DNA of 35,994 bases from Sulfurimonas sp. (GCF_023229105.1 NZ_JALNZY010000015.1:1-35994), one strand, 5' to 3'. Shown: positions 24,218-32,983, counted from the stretch's first letter. The notes: generated by a model from the sequence alone, not told the origin. Made by a program: numbers and translations.

Positions 24218-25682
24218 TTTTTACTCCTCCTAGCTGAACGATTGCAAACGCTGCCGCGGTGCCAATAACCATCTGCCATGAAAATCCAAGTTCTACTCCA
24301 AAACTGTATGGTTGAAGCGCTAAAACTGTTACAAATCCGCCGACAAGTCCCCATAAAACACTATCTTTATTTCCGCGTGATGTAAATAGTGCCGAGAAGT
24401 ATACACCCAAAAGCCCTGTATATGCAAATGCCATAACGCCAAGCGCAAAGCTGATAAGTGAGAGGTCGCTGTAGCGTTGCCAGAAGTAGCTCAGCATTGC
24501 CATAAGGGATAGAACAACTGCAAAAAACAGTACCGCAAATCGTGAAGCTTTTACAAAATGGTACTCCTCTACCTCGGCTCGTTTTAATCTCCATGGACGA
24601 TAGAGGTCCTCAATTGCAACTGATGCCATGGCGCTAAGGACGGAGTTCGCGCTAGAGAGTGCGGCGGCAATCGCCCCGACGGTAACAAATCCTTTTAGCC
24701 CCTCAGGCATCTCGTTTAGTATGTAGTACATAAAAATCGTAATTTTTTCGCCCTCAAAACTCTGTGTTACGTTGCTTTGCATGTAAAATAGGTACAGAAG
24801 TGCTCCGATTGCCAGAAAGAGAAGCACAACAGGCATAGTGAGCAAAATGGAGATGATAAGCGATTTCGCCGCCTCCTTTTTATCTTTGCATGCCAATACT
24901 CTTTGCGTCATATCCTGATCAAGCCCAAAAGCGGCAATGTTTAGAAGTAGCCAGCCGCCAAGTAGTCCGATAATGCTAAAGTTACCATCAAGAGAGGTGT
25001 CTAAAAAGTTGAGTTTGTTGTGTTGGCTAAGTGTTTTGAATATCTCTATATTTTCCAGCGAGATATAGAGATAGACAAGAACAGCGATGCCGGCTCCGAT
25101 GTATGTCACGGCTTGAATAACATCGCTTAAGATAACAGAACGAACACCGCCAAAGTAGGTGTATGCAAGTGCTCCTAGCATTAAAATTAAGATGGAGAGA
25201 GCAACATGAAAAAAGAGTATATCGCTAAAGAGAATCATGGAGATAGCGAGTGCCCCTATGTAGAGTCTCGCTCCGCTTGCAAGCACTCGCCCGATGATAA
25301 ACATAACTCCCGCCTGCTTTTTCGCGCTTTGCCCATATCTGGCTTCTAGGAGTTCATATACTGTAACTGCTTTTATTTCGTAATATTTAGGAACTAAAAC
25401 ATAAGCTACAAAAATAACTGCCAAAAGCGCAGAGAGATAAAACCCTATAAATGTAAAATCATGCACAAAGGAGTATTCGGGAGCACCCAAAAAAGTAGCG
25501 GCTGATTGTGAAGTCGCCAAAACAGACATTGCTACGGCAAACATAGGCATTGTGTTTGGAGATAAAAAGTAGTCTCGTGAAGAGTTGATTTTGGTTCGGC
25601 TTAAGATAATGGACGTTATGCCAAGCAGAAGAAAATAGGAGATAAATACCAGCCAATCAAGGGTTGAAAAAGCACTCTGCAT
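24210..25682 (-). CDS. Sodium:solute symporter (SSS family), candidate anhydroMurNAc importer
   Basis: 490 aa with about 13 hydrophobic segments. SATFLGAPEYSF near residue 60 and the long stretch through YTYFGGVRSVILSDVIQ near residue 175 are typical of SSS transporters, the group that includes sialic acid and sugar symporters. The start ATG overlaps the nagZ stop by one base (TAATG) and the end overlaps anmK, so it is translated with cell-wall recycling enzymes. Location suggests that it imports the NagZ product (anhydroMurNAc or its peptides), in place of an AmpG permease. That role is inferred from context only. Confidence 0.85.
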   Translation of the reverse strand: MQSAFSTLDWLVFISYFLLLGITSIILSRTKINSSRDYFLSPNTMPMFAVAMSVLATSQSAATFLGAPEYSFVHDFTFIGFYLSALLAVIFVAYVLVPKYYEIKAVTVYELLEARYGQSAKKQAGVMFIIGRVLASGARLYIGALAISMILFSDILFFHVALSILILMLGALAYTYFGGVRSVILSDVIQAVTYIGAGIAVLVYLYISLENIEIFKTLSQHNKLNFLDTSLDGNFSIIGLLGGWLLLNIAAFGLDQDMTQRVLACKDKKEAAKSLIISILLTMPVVLLFLAIGALLYLFYMQSNVTQSFEGEKITIFMYYILNEMPEGLKGFVTVGAIAAALSSANSVLSAMASVAIEDLYRPWRLKRAEVEEYHFVKASRFAVLFFAVVLSLMAMLSYFWQRYSDLSLISFALGVMAFAYTGLLGVYFSALFTSRGNKDSVLWGLVGGFVTVLALQPYSFGVELGFSWQMVIGTAAAFAIVQLGGVKSE

Positions 25683-26788
25683 TATTCTGTTTTTATATTA
25701 GCGAACAAACGCTCTACTCTTTTGTTTGACTCCAAAATCCTCTCTAAAGGGATAGAACCGTTTTTTATCTGAGCCAAAATTGTGCTAATGAGCACATCAG
25801 TATCTTGATATGAGAGTTGGTTACCAAAGAGCAGCATGTCCACCCCTGAGTTTATACTTAAAGTTACAATTTGCTCAAGAGTATAATGTTTTGCAATTGC
25901 TCCCATCTGCAAATCATCACTCACTATTACCCCGTTGTAACCTAACTTATCTCGCAGTAATTCTGTATTTACTTTGTATGAGAGCGTTGCCGGGTAGAGC
26001 TCATCAAGATTCTCATTAAAGACATGCGCTGTCATTATCATGTTGGCATCCCCTGAATGTATAAGCTCTATGTATGGCTCTAGTTCAGACTCGCTCCATG
26101 TTTCGCTGATATCTACAAATCCATTGTGTGAATCTTCAAGCGAGGAGCCATGCCCGGGAAAATGTTTTATGACACTGATAATGTTTTTATCCCTTAGTGA
26201 ATTCATAAAAATTTTTGCATATTTTATAACCTCTTTAGGTTCGCTTGAGTAGGAGCGTTTTAGCCCTGCTATAACCCTATTTTTAGGATTTATCGTTAAA
26301 TCAACTACCGGCGCGAAGTTGCAGTTGATGCCTGCATCTTTGAGTGTTTTTGCGAGGTTGTCATAGACATGTTTTGCCATGTAGGCATCCATCTCTGAGA
26401 CTACTTTGGCAGAGGGTGTGGCCTCAAATCCATAAGCAGGCTTGAGTCTTGCAACTTTTCCCCCTTCTTGGTCAACTGAAATAAGAAGCGGTTTATAGGC
26501 GAATGATTTGAGTGATGAGGTAAGAGTTTTTAACTGTTTTGGCGAGCGTATATTTTTTGTTTTAGCTCTGTCGTCAAAGTGGCGGTCAAAAAGGATAACA
26601 CCACCGAGTGTATACTCTTGCAAATATTTGACAATCACGCTCTTTTTAGTTAGAGATTCGCCCTCAAAACCGACGATAAGCATTCTGCCAATCATCTTCT
26701 TTAGCATAGCATCATTTGGTAGGTCACTAGAAGCGTGTGCACCTTGCATCAAGAGCAAAAGTGCGAAAAAAATGGCAATGAGTCTCAC
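25682..26788 (-). CDS. nagZ: Beta-N-acetylhexosaminidase NagZ-like, with signal peptide
   Basis: 368-aa glycoside hydrolase family 3 enzyme. KHFPGHG (residues 208-214) is followed by the DSH catalytic dyad (Asp219, His221), and the nucleophile is Asp291 in IVSDDLQMG. It removes GlcNAc from muropeptides. The start is GTG, seven bases after AAAGG. Residues 1-19 (MRLIAIFFALLLLMQGAHA) form a clear Sec signal peptide ending in an AHA cleavage site, so the enzyme is exported, unlike the cytoplasmic E. coli NagZ. It heads the nagZ-symporter-anmK-amgK-murU run and follows pyrE by 31 bases. Confidence 0.9.
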   Translation of the reverse strand: MRLIAIFFALLLLMQGAHASSDLPNDAMLKKMIGRMLIVGFEGESLTKKSVIVKYLQEYTLGGVILFDRHFDDRAKTKNIRSPKQLKTLTSSLKSFAYKPLLISVDQEGGKVARLKPAYGFEATPSAKVVSEMDAYMAKHVYDNLAKTLKDAGINCNFAPVVDLTINPKNRVIAGLKRSYSSEPKEVIKYAKIFMNSLRDKNIISVIKHFPGHGSSLEDSHNGFVDISETWSESELEPYIELIHSGDANMIMTAHVFNENLDELYPATLSYKVNTELLRDKLGYNGVIVSDDLQMGAIAKHYTLEQIVTLSINSGVDMLLFGNQLSYQDTDVLISTILAQIKNGSIPLERILESNKRVERLFANIKTE

Positions 26789-26819
26789 AGAACTACCTTT
26801 AAAAAGCCTTTTAGAAATC

Positions 26820-27428
26820 TTAGTTTTCTCTTGAGCCTGGCTTTATAGCTTCACTTCCTTCTTTACAAAGCGGACATGCATCAGGTGTATACATCTCAAA
26901 TGTAAAATCAGCAAGTGCAAAAAATGGAATATCTTGCGGCAGCTTGCAGTTTGATTTTGTGGTAACGTTACTATTTTCGCGTTTACAAAAACCGCGATTT
27001 GCTAATGCCGCAACGCCTACTATCTCCCCGCCGAGGCTCTTTATGGCTTCTGCGGCTTCCATAGCGGAACCACCGGTTGTGATGACATCCTCACACATTA
27101 AAACTCTCTCGCCCTTTTTTATCTCAAAGCCGCGGCGAATGCTCATTTTTCCATCTACCCTCTCGGCAAAGATAGAGCGAACATCAAGTGCAGTTGCCAG
27201 TGCAAACCCGGCAATTAAACCGCCAAGAGCGGGAGCGCAGACAGCATCTACTTGTAAGCCGCTTTTTTTAATCTCTCGTGCTAGAGCATCTGCTAGAAAT
27301 TTTGCAGTTTTTGGATTTTCTAAAACTTTTGCTGATTGTAGATAAAATTGTGAATGATTACCACTACTTAGTTTAAAATGCCCCTCTAAAAGAGCATCTG
27401 AATCCATATATATTTTTTTAATATCCAT
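26820..27428 (-). CDS. pyrE: Orotate phosphoribosyltransferase
   Basis: 202 aa. It transfers phosphoribose from PRPP to orotate in pyrimidine biosynthesis. The PRPP loop is RVLMCEDVITTGGSAMEA, and FKLSSGNHSQFYLQSAK near residue 17 is the orotate-side signature. A CPLC pair near the C-terminus is seen in the longer Campylobacterota-type enzymes. It lies 5 bases downstream of frr and is probably co-transcribed with it. Confidence 0.94.
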   Translation of the reverse strand: MDIKKIYMDSDALLEGHFKLSSGNHSQFYLQSAKVLENPKTAKFLADALAREIKKSGLQVDAVCAPALGGLIAGFALATALDVRSIFAERVDGKMSIRRGFEIKKGERVLMCEDVITTGGSAMEAAEAIKSLGGEIVGVAALANRGFCKRENSNVTTKSNCKLPQDIPFFALADFTFEMYTPDACPLCKEGSEAIKPGSREN

Positions 27429-27433
27429 CTAAA

Positions 27434-27991
27434 CTATACCTTTAGTATTTCTGCTTCTTTTGTTTTAAGAATACTATCAATTTCTGAGATATATTTATCT
27501 GTAGTTTTTTGTATAGTATCTTGAGCGGATTTCGACTCATCAATAGTTATTTCTTTGTCTTTCTCAAGCTTTTTAATTTTGTCGTTTGCATGTTTTCTGT
27601 CATTTCTAATAACAACTTTTGCATTCTCTCCCATGCCCTTCATCTGCTTTGCAGACTCTTGTCTCTGCTCAACCGTCATGGCAGGAAAAAAGAGTTTTAT
27701 TTGTACACCGTCATTGTTTGGAGTTGCTCCGATATTTGCTTTTGATATAGCACTCTCGATTGCAGAAAGAAGATTTTTTTCCCATGCATTTATAATGATT
27801 GTAGTTGCATCCGCTACCAAAATAGAGCCGACTTGATCAAGTGCAGTCATGGTTCCATAGTAGTCAATTCTGATATTATCCAAAACAGATGTGGTTACTT
27901 TGCCTGTTCTTAGTGTCTTGAAATCTTTTAGCATGTGATTTACGCTTGCTCGCATCTCTGACTCGCATGTGTTGAATATTTCATTTAGCAT
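27434..27991 (-). CDS. frr: Ribosome recycling factor
   Basis: 185 aa, the standard length. It releases the post-termination ribosome together with EF-G. The pattern LRTGKVTTSVLDNIRIDYYG followed by PNNDGVQIKLFFPAMTVEQRQE and the coiled-coil segment NDRKHANDKIKKLEKD define the family. AAGGAAA precedes the ATG. A candidate -10 (TACAAT on the - strand, 28025-28030) lies between it and the secG terminator. Confidence 0.97.
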   Translation of the reverse strand: MLNEIFNTCESEMRASVNHMLKDFKTLRTGKVTTSVLDNIRIDYYGTMTALDQVGSILVADATTIIINAWEKNLLSAIESAISKANIGATPNNDGVQIKLFFPAMTVEQRQESAKQMKGMGENAKVVIRNDRKHANDKIKKLEKDKEITIDESKSAQDTIQKTTDKYISEIDSILKTKEAEILKV

Positions 27992-28066
27992 TTAGTTTCC
28001 TTATGTATGAAAAATAGTGGCGCCATTGTAGCGAGAAAAGGCTAAAAAAAAGATTTTAAAAGAGGG

Positions 28067-28087
28067 TAGTTGCAAAAATTGCAACTA
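28067..28087 (-). terminator. Perfect hairpin at the secG stop codon
   Basis: TAGTTGCAA (28067-28075) pairs perfectly with TTGCAACTA (28079-28087). On the - strand the first arm contains the secG stop codon, and the hairpin is followed by CTCTTTTAAAATCTTTTTTTT. It probably ends or attenuates the secG transcript ahead of frr. Confidence 0.6.
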
Positions 28088-28417
28088 TTTTGAAGGTGTT
28101 GTTTCACTCTGTGCGGGTGGTATAGTAGCAGCAGAAGGTGCCCTGACATCAGTTGATTCGACTAGGTTATCCATAACAGATTTAGTCGAAGCCGATGAGT
28201 ACATGTAGCCGAGGGCAATTGTATTTACAACAAATAAAAAACCTATCGTAAAGGTTGTTTTTGCTAAAAAGCTTGCCGGACCTTTTGCCCCAAAAACAGA
28301 ATCATTTGAACCGCTGTATGCTCCAAGACCTATGCTTGAGCTTTTTTGTAATAGTACTGCTATTACAAGCATTACAACTAAAATTATTTGAACAACAAAG
28401 AGAAAATTGGCTGTCAT
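28085..28417 (-). CDS. secG: Preprotein translocase subunit SecG
   Basis: 110 aa. Two hydrophobic membrane segments (residues about 5-23 and 53-72) flank the cytoplasmic loop with LLQKSSSIGLGAYSGSNDSVFGAKGPASFLAKTT-like residues conserved in SecG. The C-terminal tail is Ser/Pro/Ala rich. It is a component of the SecYEG channel. The position ahead of frr-pyrE is a familiar order in this phylum. It is divergent from the small ORF at 28513. Confidence 0.94.
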   Translation of the reverse strand: MTANFLFVVQIILVVMLVIAVLLQKSSSIGLGAYSGSNDSVFGAKGPASFLAKTTFTIGFLFVVNTIALGYMYSSASTKSVMDNLVESTDVRAPSAATIPPAQSETTPSK

Positions 28418-28512
28418 TATATGTATCCTGAGTTTTAAAAGTTGCGAATTATACCCAAAAAAACAAATTGTTGCAAAACAAGCTATAATTTCAAAAAAAA
28501 TTAGGGATATTA

Positions 28513-28608
28513 ATGAGCTTTAAAAATGGGATTTTCAGAGCTTTAACTGTGCTGTTTATAACAAATTTATCTCTTTATACAAATATCTTGATTGCCAAGA
28601 AAAGATGA
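28513..28608 (+). CDS. 31-aa membrane peptide overlapping bioC
   Basis: Short ORF starting at the ATG 28513, six bases after AGGG and downstream of a TATAAT at 28484-28489. The peptide starts MSFKNGIFRALTVLF, has one hydrophobic stretch (about residues 7-25) and ends in a basic tail (AKKR). Its TGA overlaps the bioC ATG (ATGA), which indicates translational coupling. No family is recognised. It may be a leader peptide that delivers ribosomes to bioC, a small membrane protein, or the remnant of a larger gene. Confidence 0.5.
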   Translation: MSFKNGIFRALTVLFITNLSLYTNILIAKKR

Positions 28609-29297
28609 AAGTAAGCTCCGAATTTTCAAAATATGCATCCTGCTACAATAGTTACAATGTGATACAAAACAAGGTTATTGAAAAACTTTTAAGCCATGTA
28701 AAGCAAAAACCAAAAAATATTTTAGATTTAGGATGCGGAAGCGGAAACCTCTGCAGGGCAATTGAGTGGGAGTATGAACACTTTAGCGGAGTCGATTTTG
28801 CAGAGGGTATGTTAGAGCTGCATCCAAAATCATCAAAGATAGAGCTTATCAACGCAGACTTTAATGAGGATGGACTTTTTGAAAATAAGCTTACATATAT
28901 ATATGATTTTATTTTTTCAGCATCAGCTTTGCAGTGGGCTGATGATTTAGAGAGAGTCTTTGGCAGGATTAAGAACTTAAACGCCCCCGTTGCTCTGGCT
29001 ATATTTACATCAAATACTTTTAAAACTATAAATGAAACAGCATCTATTAGCTCTATACTAAAAAGTGCAGAAGAAGTGGATGTGCTTCAAAAAAAGTATT
29101 TTGATGCAGAATTTGAGGTTGTAAAATATAAGCTTGAGTTTGCATCTACAAGAGAGATGTTTAAGTATATAAAAAGAAGCGGTGTTAGCGGGTCAAGGAA
29201 AATATTGAACTACAAAGAGAGTAAAAAACTTCTGCGTGAGTACCCTCTAAGTTATTTGGAGTTTGAGGTAGCTTTTATCTACTCTTCTAATATGTAA
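28605..29297 (+). CDS. bioC: Malonyl-ACP O-methyltransferase BioC
   Basis: 230-aa SAM-dependent methyltransferase. Motif I is ILDLGCGSGNL (about residues 39-49), followed by SGVDFAEGML and a SASALQWADDL segment typical of BioC. The C-terminal KRSGVSGSRKILNYKESKKLLREYP is also characteristic. BioC methylates the malonyl group to disguise it for pimelate synthesis in biotin biosynthesis. No other bio gene is adjacent. The 3' end overlaps the convergent MOSC gene by 19 bases. Confidence 0.85.
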   Translation: MKVSSEFSKYASCYNSYNVIQNKVIEKLLSHVKQKPKNILDLGCGSGNLCRAIEWEYEHFSGVDFAEGMLELHPKSSKIELINADFNEDGLFENKLTYIYDFIFSASALQWADDLERVFGRIKNLNAPVALAIFTSNTFKTINETASISSILKSAEEVDVLQKKYFDAEFEVVKYKLEFASTREMFKYIKRSGVSGSRKILNYKESKKLLREYPLSYLEFEVAFIYSSNM

Positions 29298-29725
29298 ACA
29301 AAATCTTCTTTTAATATCTCTCCGCCTTTAATTACCTTTGCAAAAATTCCTCTGTAATTTTTTATAAGTTTAGGTATTCTTGTATCTATTGCTGAGAGAT
29401 GTGTGCAAATTGTGCAGTTTTGACTTATTTCTAAGAGCGTGTTGCCGATTTTTAGTTGTGTGCCAATAGGTAAATTGTAAGGGTTGTAATCGATAAAGAT
29501 ATTTTCACCCAAAGATCCAAGCGGCATATCTATTTCATAACTTTTAATCAACTCGTAGCTATGAATTGACGTAATTAAAACTGAACGATTAATCTGCTTG
29601 TTGTAAAACTTATCTTCAAGAACTCCAAACTCATCTACTTTGAGAATTGGTTTGTTAACTCTTTTTGAACTCTCTTTAGTAGAGATGAAAAGCTCTAAAA
29701 CTCTTCCGACATTTTTATTTGCCAT
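29279..29725 (-). CDS. MOSC-domain protein
   Basis: 148 aa from the ATG at 29725, nine bases after an AAAAGG element. The alternative ATG at 29746 lacks a ribosome site. It shows MOSC features: EDKFYNKQINRSVLI, MPLGSLGENIFID, LPIGTQLKIGNTLLEIS and the CTIC Cys pair followed by RGIFAKVIKGGEI. MOSC proteins bind molybdenum cofactor or handle reactive sulfur. The divergent neighbour soxC encodes a molybdenum enzyme, so a link to cofactor handling is plausible but unproven. Confidence 0.85.
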   Translation of the reverse strand: MANKNVGRVLELFISTKESSKRVNKPILKVDEFGVLEDKFYNKQINRSVLITSIHSYELIKSYEIDMPLGSLGENIFIDYNPYNLPIGTQLKIGNTLLEISQNCTICTHLSAIDTRIPKLIKNYRGIFAKVIKGGEILKEDFVYILEE

Positions 29726-29856
29726 GACACGATACCTTTTTTGCATATTTTATAGTTATATTTTATATCTGTAAAATTCTAGCATAGTTTTTGAGTATAA
29801 AGATTGAGTATAAATATTAAAATGTGAGAAAATTATTACATTATTGATATTATTCC

Positions 29857-29886
29857 TTGACAATTCAATTTAATTTCATATATAAT
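29857..29886 (+). promoter_or_regulatory. Promoter of the sox operon
   Basis: TTGACA (29857-29862) and TATAAT (29881-29886) are both consensus hexamers with an 18-base spacer. The start would be near 29893, leaving an 80-base leader. That leader contains near-repeats TGTACTATGCAT and TGTACTGTGTAT (about 29903-29930), a possible regulator site. A strong AAGGAGG follows at 29958-29964. Confidence 0.7.
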
Positions 29887-29974
29887 CTCCGTCTTGCATT
29901 TTGTACTATGCATAAAAAATGTACTGTGTATACTATAAAATCTACAAGATTAAAGAGAAGGAGGTAGATGAAAA

Positions 29975-31315
29975 ATGAGTAAAATTTCTGAAAATAACTT
30001 AGAAACTACTACAAACAGCGTAGAGCAATCAAGTAGAAGAGATTTCTTCAAAAGAACTGCTGCTTATTCTGTAAGCGCAATTGCAGCTACAAGCATCTTA
30101 ACACCGGCTAAATTATTGGCTGATGATGAAAATATTATTCATCATGTTGAGTGGGGAACAAGTTTAGGTGATGAGCTTAATAAACATCCATACGGTATCC
30201 CGTCTGCTTATGAGCATAATGTTGTAAGAAGAACATCGGCGCTTCTTTCGTCTGCGGGAGACATGCATGCTGCGGTCTCAATGACGCCTATACATGAACT
30301 AGAGGGCATTATTACGCCAAACGGTTTGCATTTTACAAGAACGCATAACGGCGTTGCTCATGTAGATCCAAATAAGTTTAGACTTATGATTCATGGTCTT
30401 GTTGAGAAGCCTATCGTTTTAACTCTTGAGCAGTTAAAAAGATATCCTGCTGAGAGCAGACTCCTTTTTTTAGAGTGCCCTGCTAACGGTGCGGCTGAGT
30501 GGAAAGGTCCTCAATTCAACTCCTTACAGTTTGTAAAAGGTATGATGAGTAATGCTGAGTGGACGGGCGTTCGCTTAAAAACTATTCTTGATGAAATCGG
30601 TCTAAAGCCTACTGCAAAGTGGATGCTAGCAGAGGGTTCGGATGGTTCAGAGATGAGCAGAACAATTCCAGTTGAGAAAGTTCTAGATGATGCAATGATT
30701 GTTTGGGCACAAAACGGCGAAGCGCTTAGACCTGAACAAGGATATCCTGTTCGTCTAATGTTGCCGGGTTGGGAAGCAAACTTATGTGTAAAATGGCTAA
30801 AACGCTTAGAGTTCGGTGCAGAGCCATGGTACTGCAAAGAAGAGACTTCTAAATATACAGTGCTTACCGCTAGCGGTAAAGCAATTCAGCACTTCTATCC
30901 ATTAGAGGTTAACTCAATTATTACAACTCCTTGTCCTGAGAAACCATGGTCTGACCTTAAAAAAGGTGATATTGTAGAGGTTGAGGGTATTGCTTGGAGC
31001 GGTCACGGAACTATTGCGGCTGTAGATATATCATTTGATGGCGGCGATAATTATGTTGAGGCAAAACTCAAAGGTTTGGTTCTTCCTAAATCATGGACAA
31101 GATTCTCATATATGTACAAATATGAAGGCAAGCCTTTGTTAATTCAATCTCGTGCTATGGATGATGCTGGCTTTGTTCAACCTTCAGTTTCGCAAGAAAA
31201 AGAGATTATAGGGGTAGAGGGCGTTTATCATAGAAACTCAATTTGTACTTGGGAAGTTAGACAAGATGGTTCAGTTCACAATGTTCAAGTTAGAACAGAT
31301 AACTGTCCAAAGTAG
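29975..31315 (+). CDS. soxC: Sulfane dehydrogenase molybdenum subunit SoxC
   Basis: 446 aa. Tat signal SSRRDFFKRTA (Arg21-Arg22) with cleavage near the LLA-DD region. It has a sulfite-oxidase-type molybdopterin fold, with the Mo-ligand Cys168 in LECPANGAAEW. The C-terminal dimerisation domain ends with TWEVRQDGSVHNVQVRTDNC. With SoxD it oxidises SoxY-bound sulfane sulfur. The AAGGAGG site is 10 bases ahead of this ATG. An ATG at 29968 is closer but gives only a 4-codon ORF that stops at 29980. First gene of soxC-soxD-soxY-soxZ. Confidence 0.94.
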   Translation: MSKISENNLETTTNSVEQSSRRDFFKRTAAYSVSAIAATSILTPAKLLADDENIIHHVEWGTSLGDELNKHPYGIPSAYEHNVVRRTSALLSSAGDMHAAVSMTPIHELEGIITPNGLHFTRTHNGVAHVDPNKFRLMIHGLVEKPIVLTLEQLKRYPAESRLLFLECPANGAAEWKGPQFNSLQFVKGMMSNAEWTGVRLKTILDEIGLKPTAKWMLAEGSDGSEMSRTIPVEKVLDDAMIVWAQNGEALRPEQGYPVRLMLPGWEANLCVKWLKRLEFGAEPWYCKEETSKYTVLTASGKAIQHFYPLEVNSIITTPCPEKPWSDLKKGDIVEVEGIAWSGHGTIAAVDISFDGGDNYVEAKLKGLVLPKSWTRFSYMYKYEGKPLLIQSRAMDDAGFVQPSVSQEKEIIGVEGVYHRNSICTWEVRQDGSVHNVQVRTDNCPK

Positions 31316-31328
31316 GGGGGAGTAGATT

Positions 31329-32489
31329 ATGATGAAATTAAATAGTAAATTAATTATTTTAGGCATTTCGGCAGTTGCAAGTAGCGCACTGTTTTTTACA
31401 GGCTGTTTTGCTTCAAATACAGGCGTAAATAAAACTGCTGAAAAATCTTTGACAAAAGATGGAACTGCTACAAGTGCTTATAATCCAGTCAAAGATGCTA
31501 TAGATGGAGGTGTTACGTATAAAAGAGAAAATGGCAAATATACTGCATACCATATAAACGAGCAGCCGACAACAGGTGTTAATTTTGGTAGAGCTCCAAC
31601 TCCAAATGAGCTAAAAGCTTGGGACACTGATATTATGCCTGATGGCACAGGATTGCCTATAGGTTCCGGTACAGTAGGAGAGGGGGAAGAGCTATACGAT
31701 AAGGATTGTGCAGTTTGTCACGGTGAGTTTGGTGCAGGCGGTAAAGGCTATCCAACGTTGACGGGCGGATCTATTGCTTCACTTAAAAATCAAAGAACTT
31801 GCCCAGGCAAAGATGCTCCAAATAGAACAATTGGTTCATACTGGCCACAAGCAAGCACTCTTATTTGGTATATCCGTGACGCTATGCCGTATGCGAACCC
31901 AAAAAGTTATACACCGAATGAAATGTATGCTATGACTGCATATTTACTCGCTGAAAATGGTGTAAAAATGGAAGGCGAAGATATTGAAGAGTTAAATCAA
32001 GATAACTTCAAAAAGATTGTAATGCCAAACCGTAATGGTTTTTACCCTGATATAGACGGAGCAAACGGTGTTGAAAATGTAAGAGCATTTTTTGCTGAAC
32101 CTAAAAATTTCGGTGCAGTTGGAACACGTTGTATGACTAATTGTGGTAAAGAGACTGTTTCGAAAATTGGAAATGAGATTACAGCTGTTGTACCTGCGTA
32201 CTCTACTGTAAGAGACCTTCCAAAAGTAGATCCAAATGCAAAACCTGTTTCAGAAGCTGAAAAGATGTACGAGAAGTCTTGTTCTGTTTGTCATAAAACT
32301 GACAACATGGGAGCACCCGCTCTTGGAAATAAAAATGCTTGGGCTACAGTGATGGAACAAGGGTTAGATAGAGTTAATCACAACGCTATAAACGGTATTG
32401 GTGGCATGCCTCCAAAGGGCGGCGCTATGGATTTAAGTGACGAACAAGTCAAAGATATTGTTAAATTTATGGTAGAATCCAGCAAGTAA
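31329..32489 (+). CDS. soxD: Diheme cytochrome c subunit SoxD, predicted lipoprotein
   Basis: 386 aa. Two heme c sites: Cys127-Cys130-His131 (CAVCH) and Cys318-Cys321-His322 (CSVCH). Likely axial Met ligands are Met186 (DAMPYANP) and Met360 (GGMPPKGG). The N-terminus ends in a lipobox-like LFFTGC with Cys26, so it is probably membrane-anchored rather than soluble. Additional Cys pairs (158; 268 and 272) are unexplained. It starts 13 bases after soxC, with tandem ATG codons behind a G-rich ribosome site, and is the electron acceptor of SoxC. Confidence 0.9.
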   Translation: MMKLNSKLIILGISAVASSALFFTGCFASNTGVNKTAEKSLTKDGTATSAYNPVKDAIDGGVTYKRENGKYTAYHINEQPTTGVNFGRAPTPNELKAWDTDIMPDGTGLPIGSGTVGEGEELYDKDCAVCHGEFGAGGKGYPTLTGGSIASLKNQRTCPGKDAPNRTIGSYWPQASTLIWYIRDAMPYANPKSYTPNEMYAMTAYLLAENGVKMEGEDIEELNQDNFKKIVMPNRNGFYPDIDGANGVENVRAFFAEPKNFGAVGTRCMTNCGKETVSKIGNEITAVVPAYSTVRDLPKVDPNAKPVSEAEKMYEKSCSVCHKTDNMGAPALGNKNAWATVMEQGLDRVNHNAINGIGGMPPKGGAMDLSDEQVKDIVKFMVESSK

Positions 32490-32527
32490 GATTTACTGGA
32501 TCTACTACACTATATAAAGGAAAAAAA

Positions 32528-32983
32528 ATGCAAAGAAGAAAATTTTTAAGTTTAAGCGCAACAGCAGCAGCTGTGGCATCAGTTTTACCGGCTAGCTTAA
32601 GTGCTACGGATTTTAGAACGACAGCTCCTAAAGCTTGGGAAGCTCCTAGCTCTAAAGAAGCTATAGAGGCATTATTTGGTTCAGCAGCTATGATAGATGG
32701 ACAAATTGAGATTAAAGCTCCTAAACTAGCAGAAAATGGTGGCGCAGTGCCAATCGGTATTAAATCTAATTTAGATTTAGCTACTGTTGCTTTATTTCAA
32801 GATGCAAACCCAAGAAGTGCTGTTGTAGTATTTGAACTACCGGAAAATGGTGTTGCTGATCTTATGACTAAAATAAAGATGAGAAAAACTGCTAACGTAA
32901 CTGTTGTTGCAAAGGGCAGAGATGGCAAATTATATTCGGCAGTACAAAAAGTCGAAGTTTCTATCGGTGGTTGTGGAGGTTGA
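32528..32983 (+). CDS. soxY: Sulfur carrier protein SoxY
   Basis: 151 aa. The C-terminus is GGCGG, with the sulfur-carrying Cys149, the defining feature of SoxY. The N-terminal MQRRKFLSLSATAAA is a Tat signal (Arg3-Arg4). The protein carries thiosulfate-derived sulfur on the swinging Cys arm while the Sox enzymes act on it. It is paired with soxZ 55 bases downstream. Confidence 0.96.
   Translation: MQRRKFLSLSATAAAVASVLPASLSATDFRTTAPKAWEAPSSKEAIEALFGSAAMIDGQIEIKAPKLAENGGAVPIGIKSNLDLATVALFQDANPRSAVVVFELPENGVADLMTKIKMRKTANVTVVAKGRDGKLYSAVQKVEVSIGGCGG

Noticed and set aside
26944..27345. A 133-codon + strand frame
   Set aside because: It is antisense to pyrE, which has full-length family signatures.
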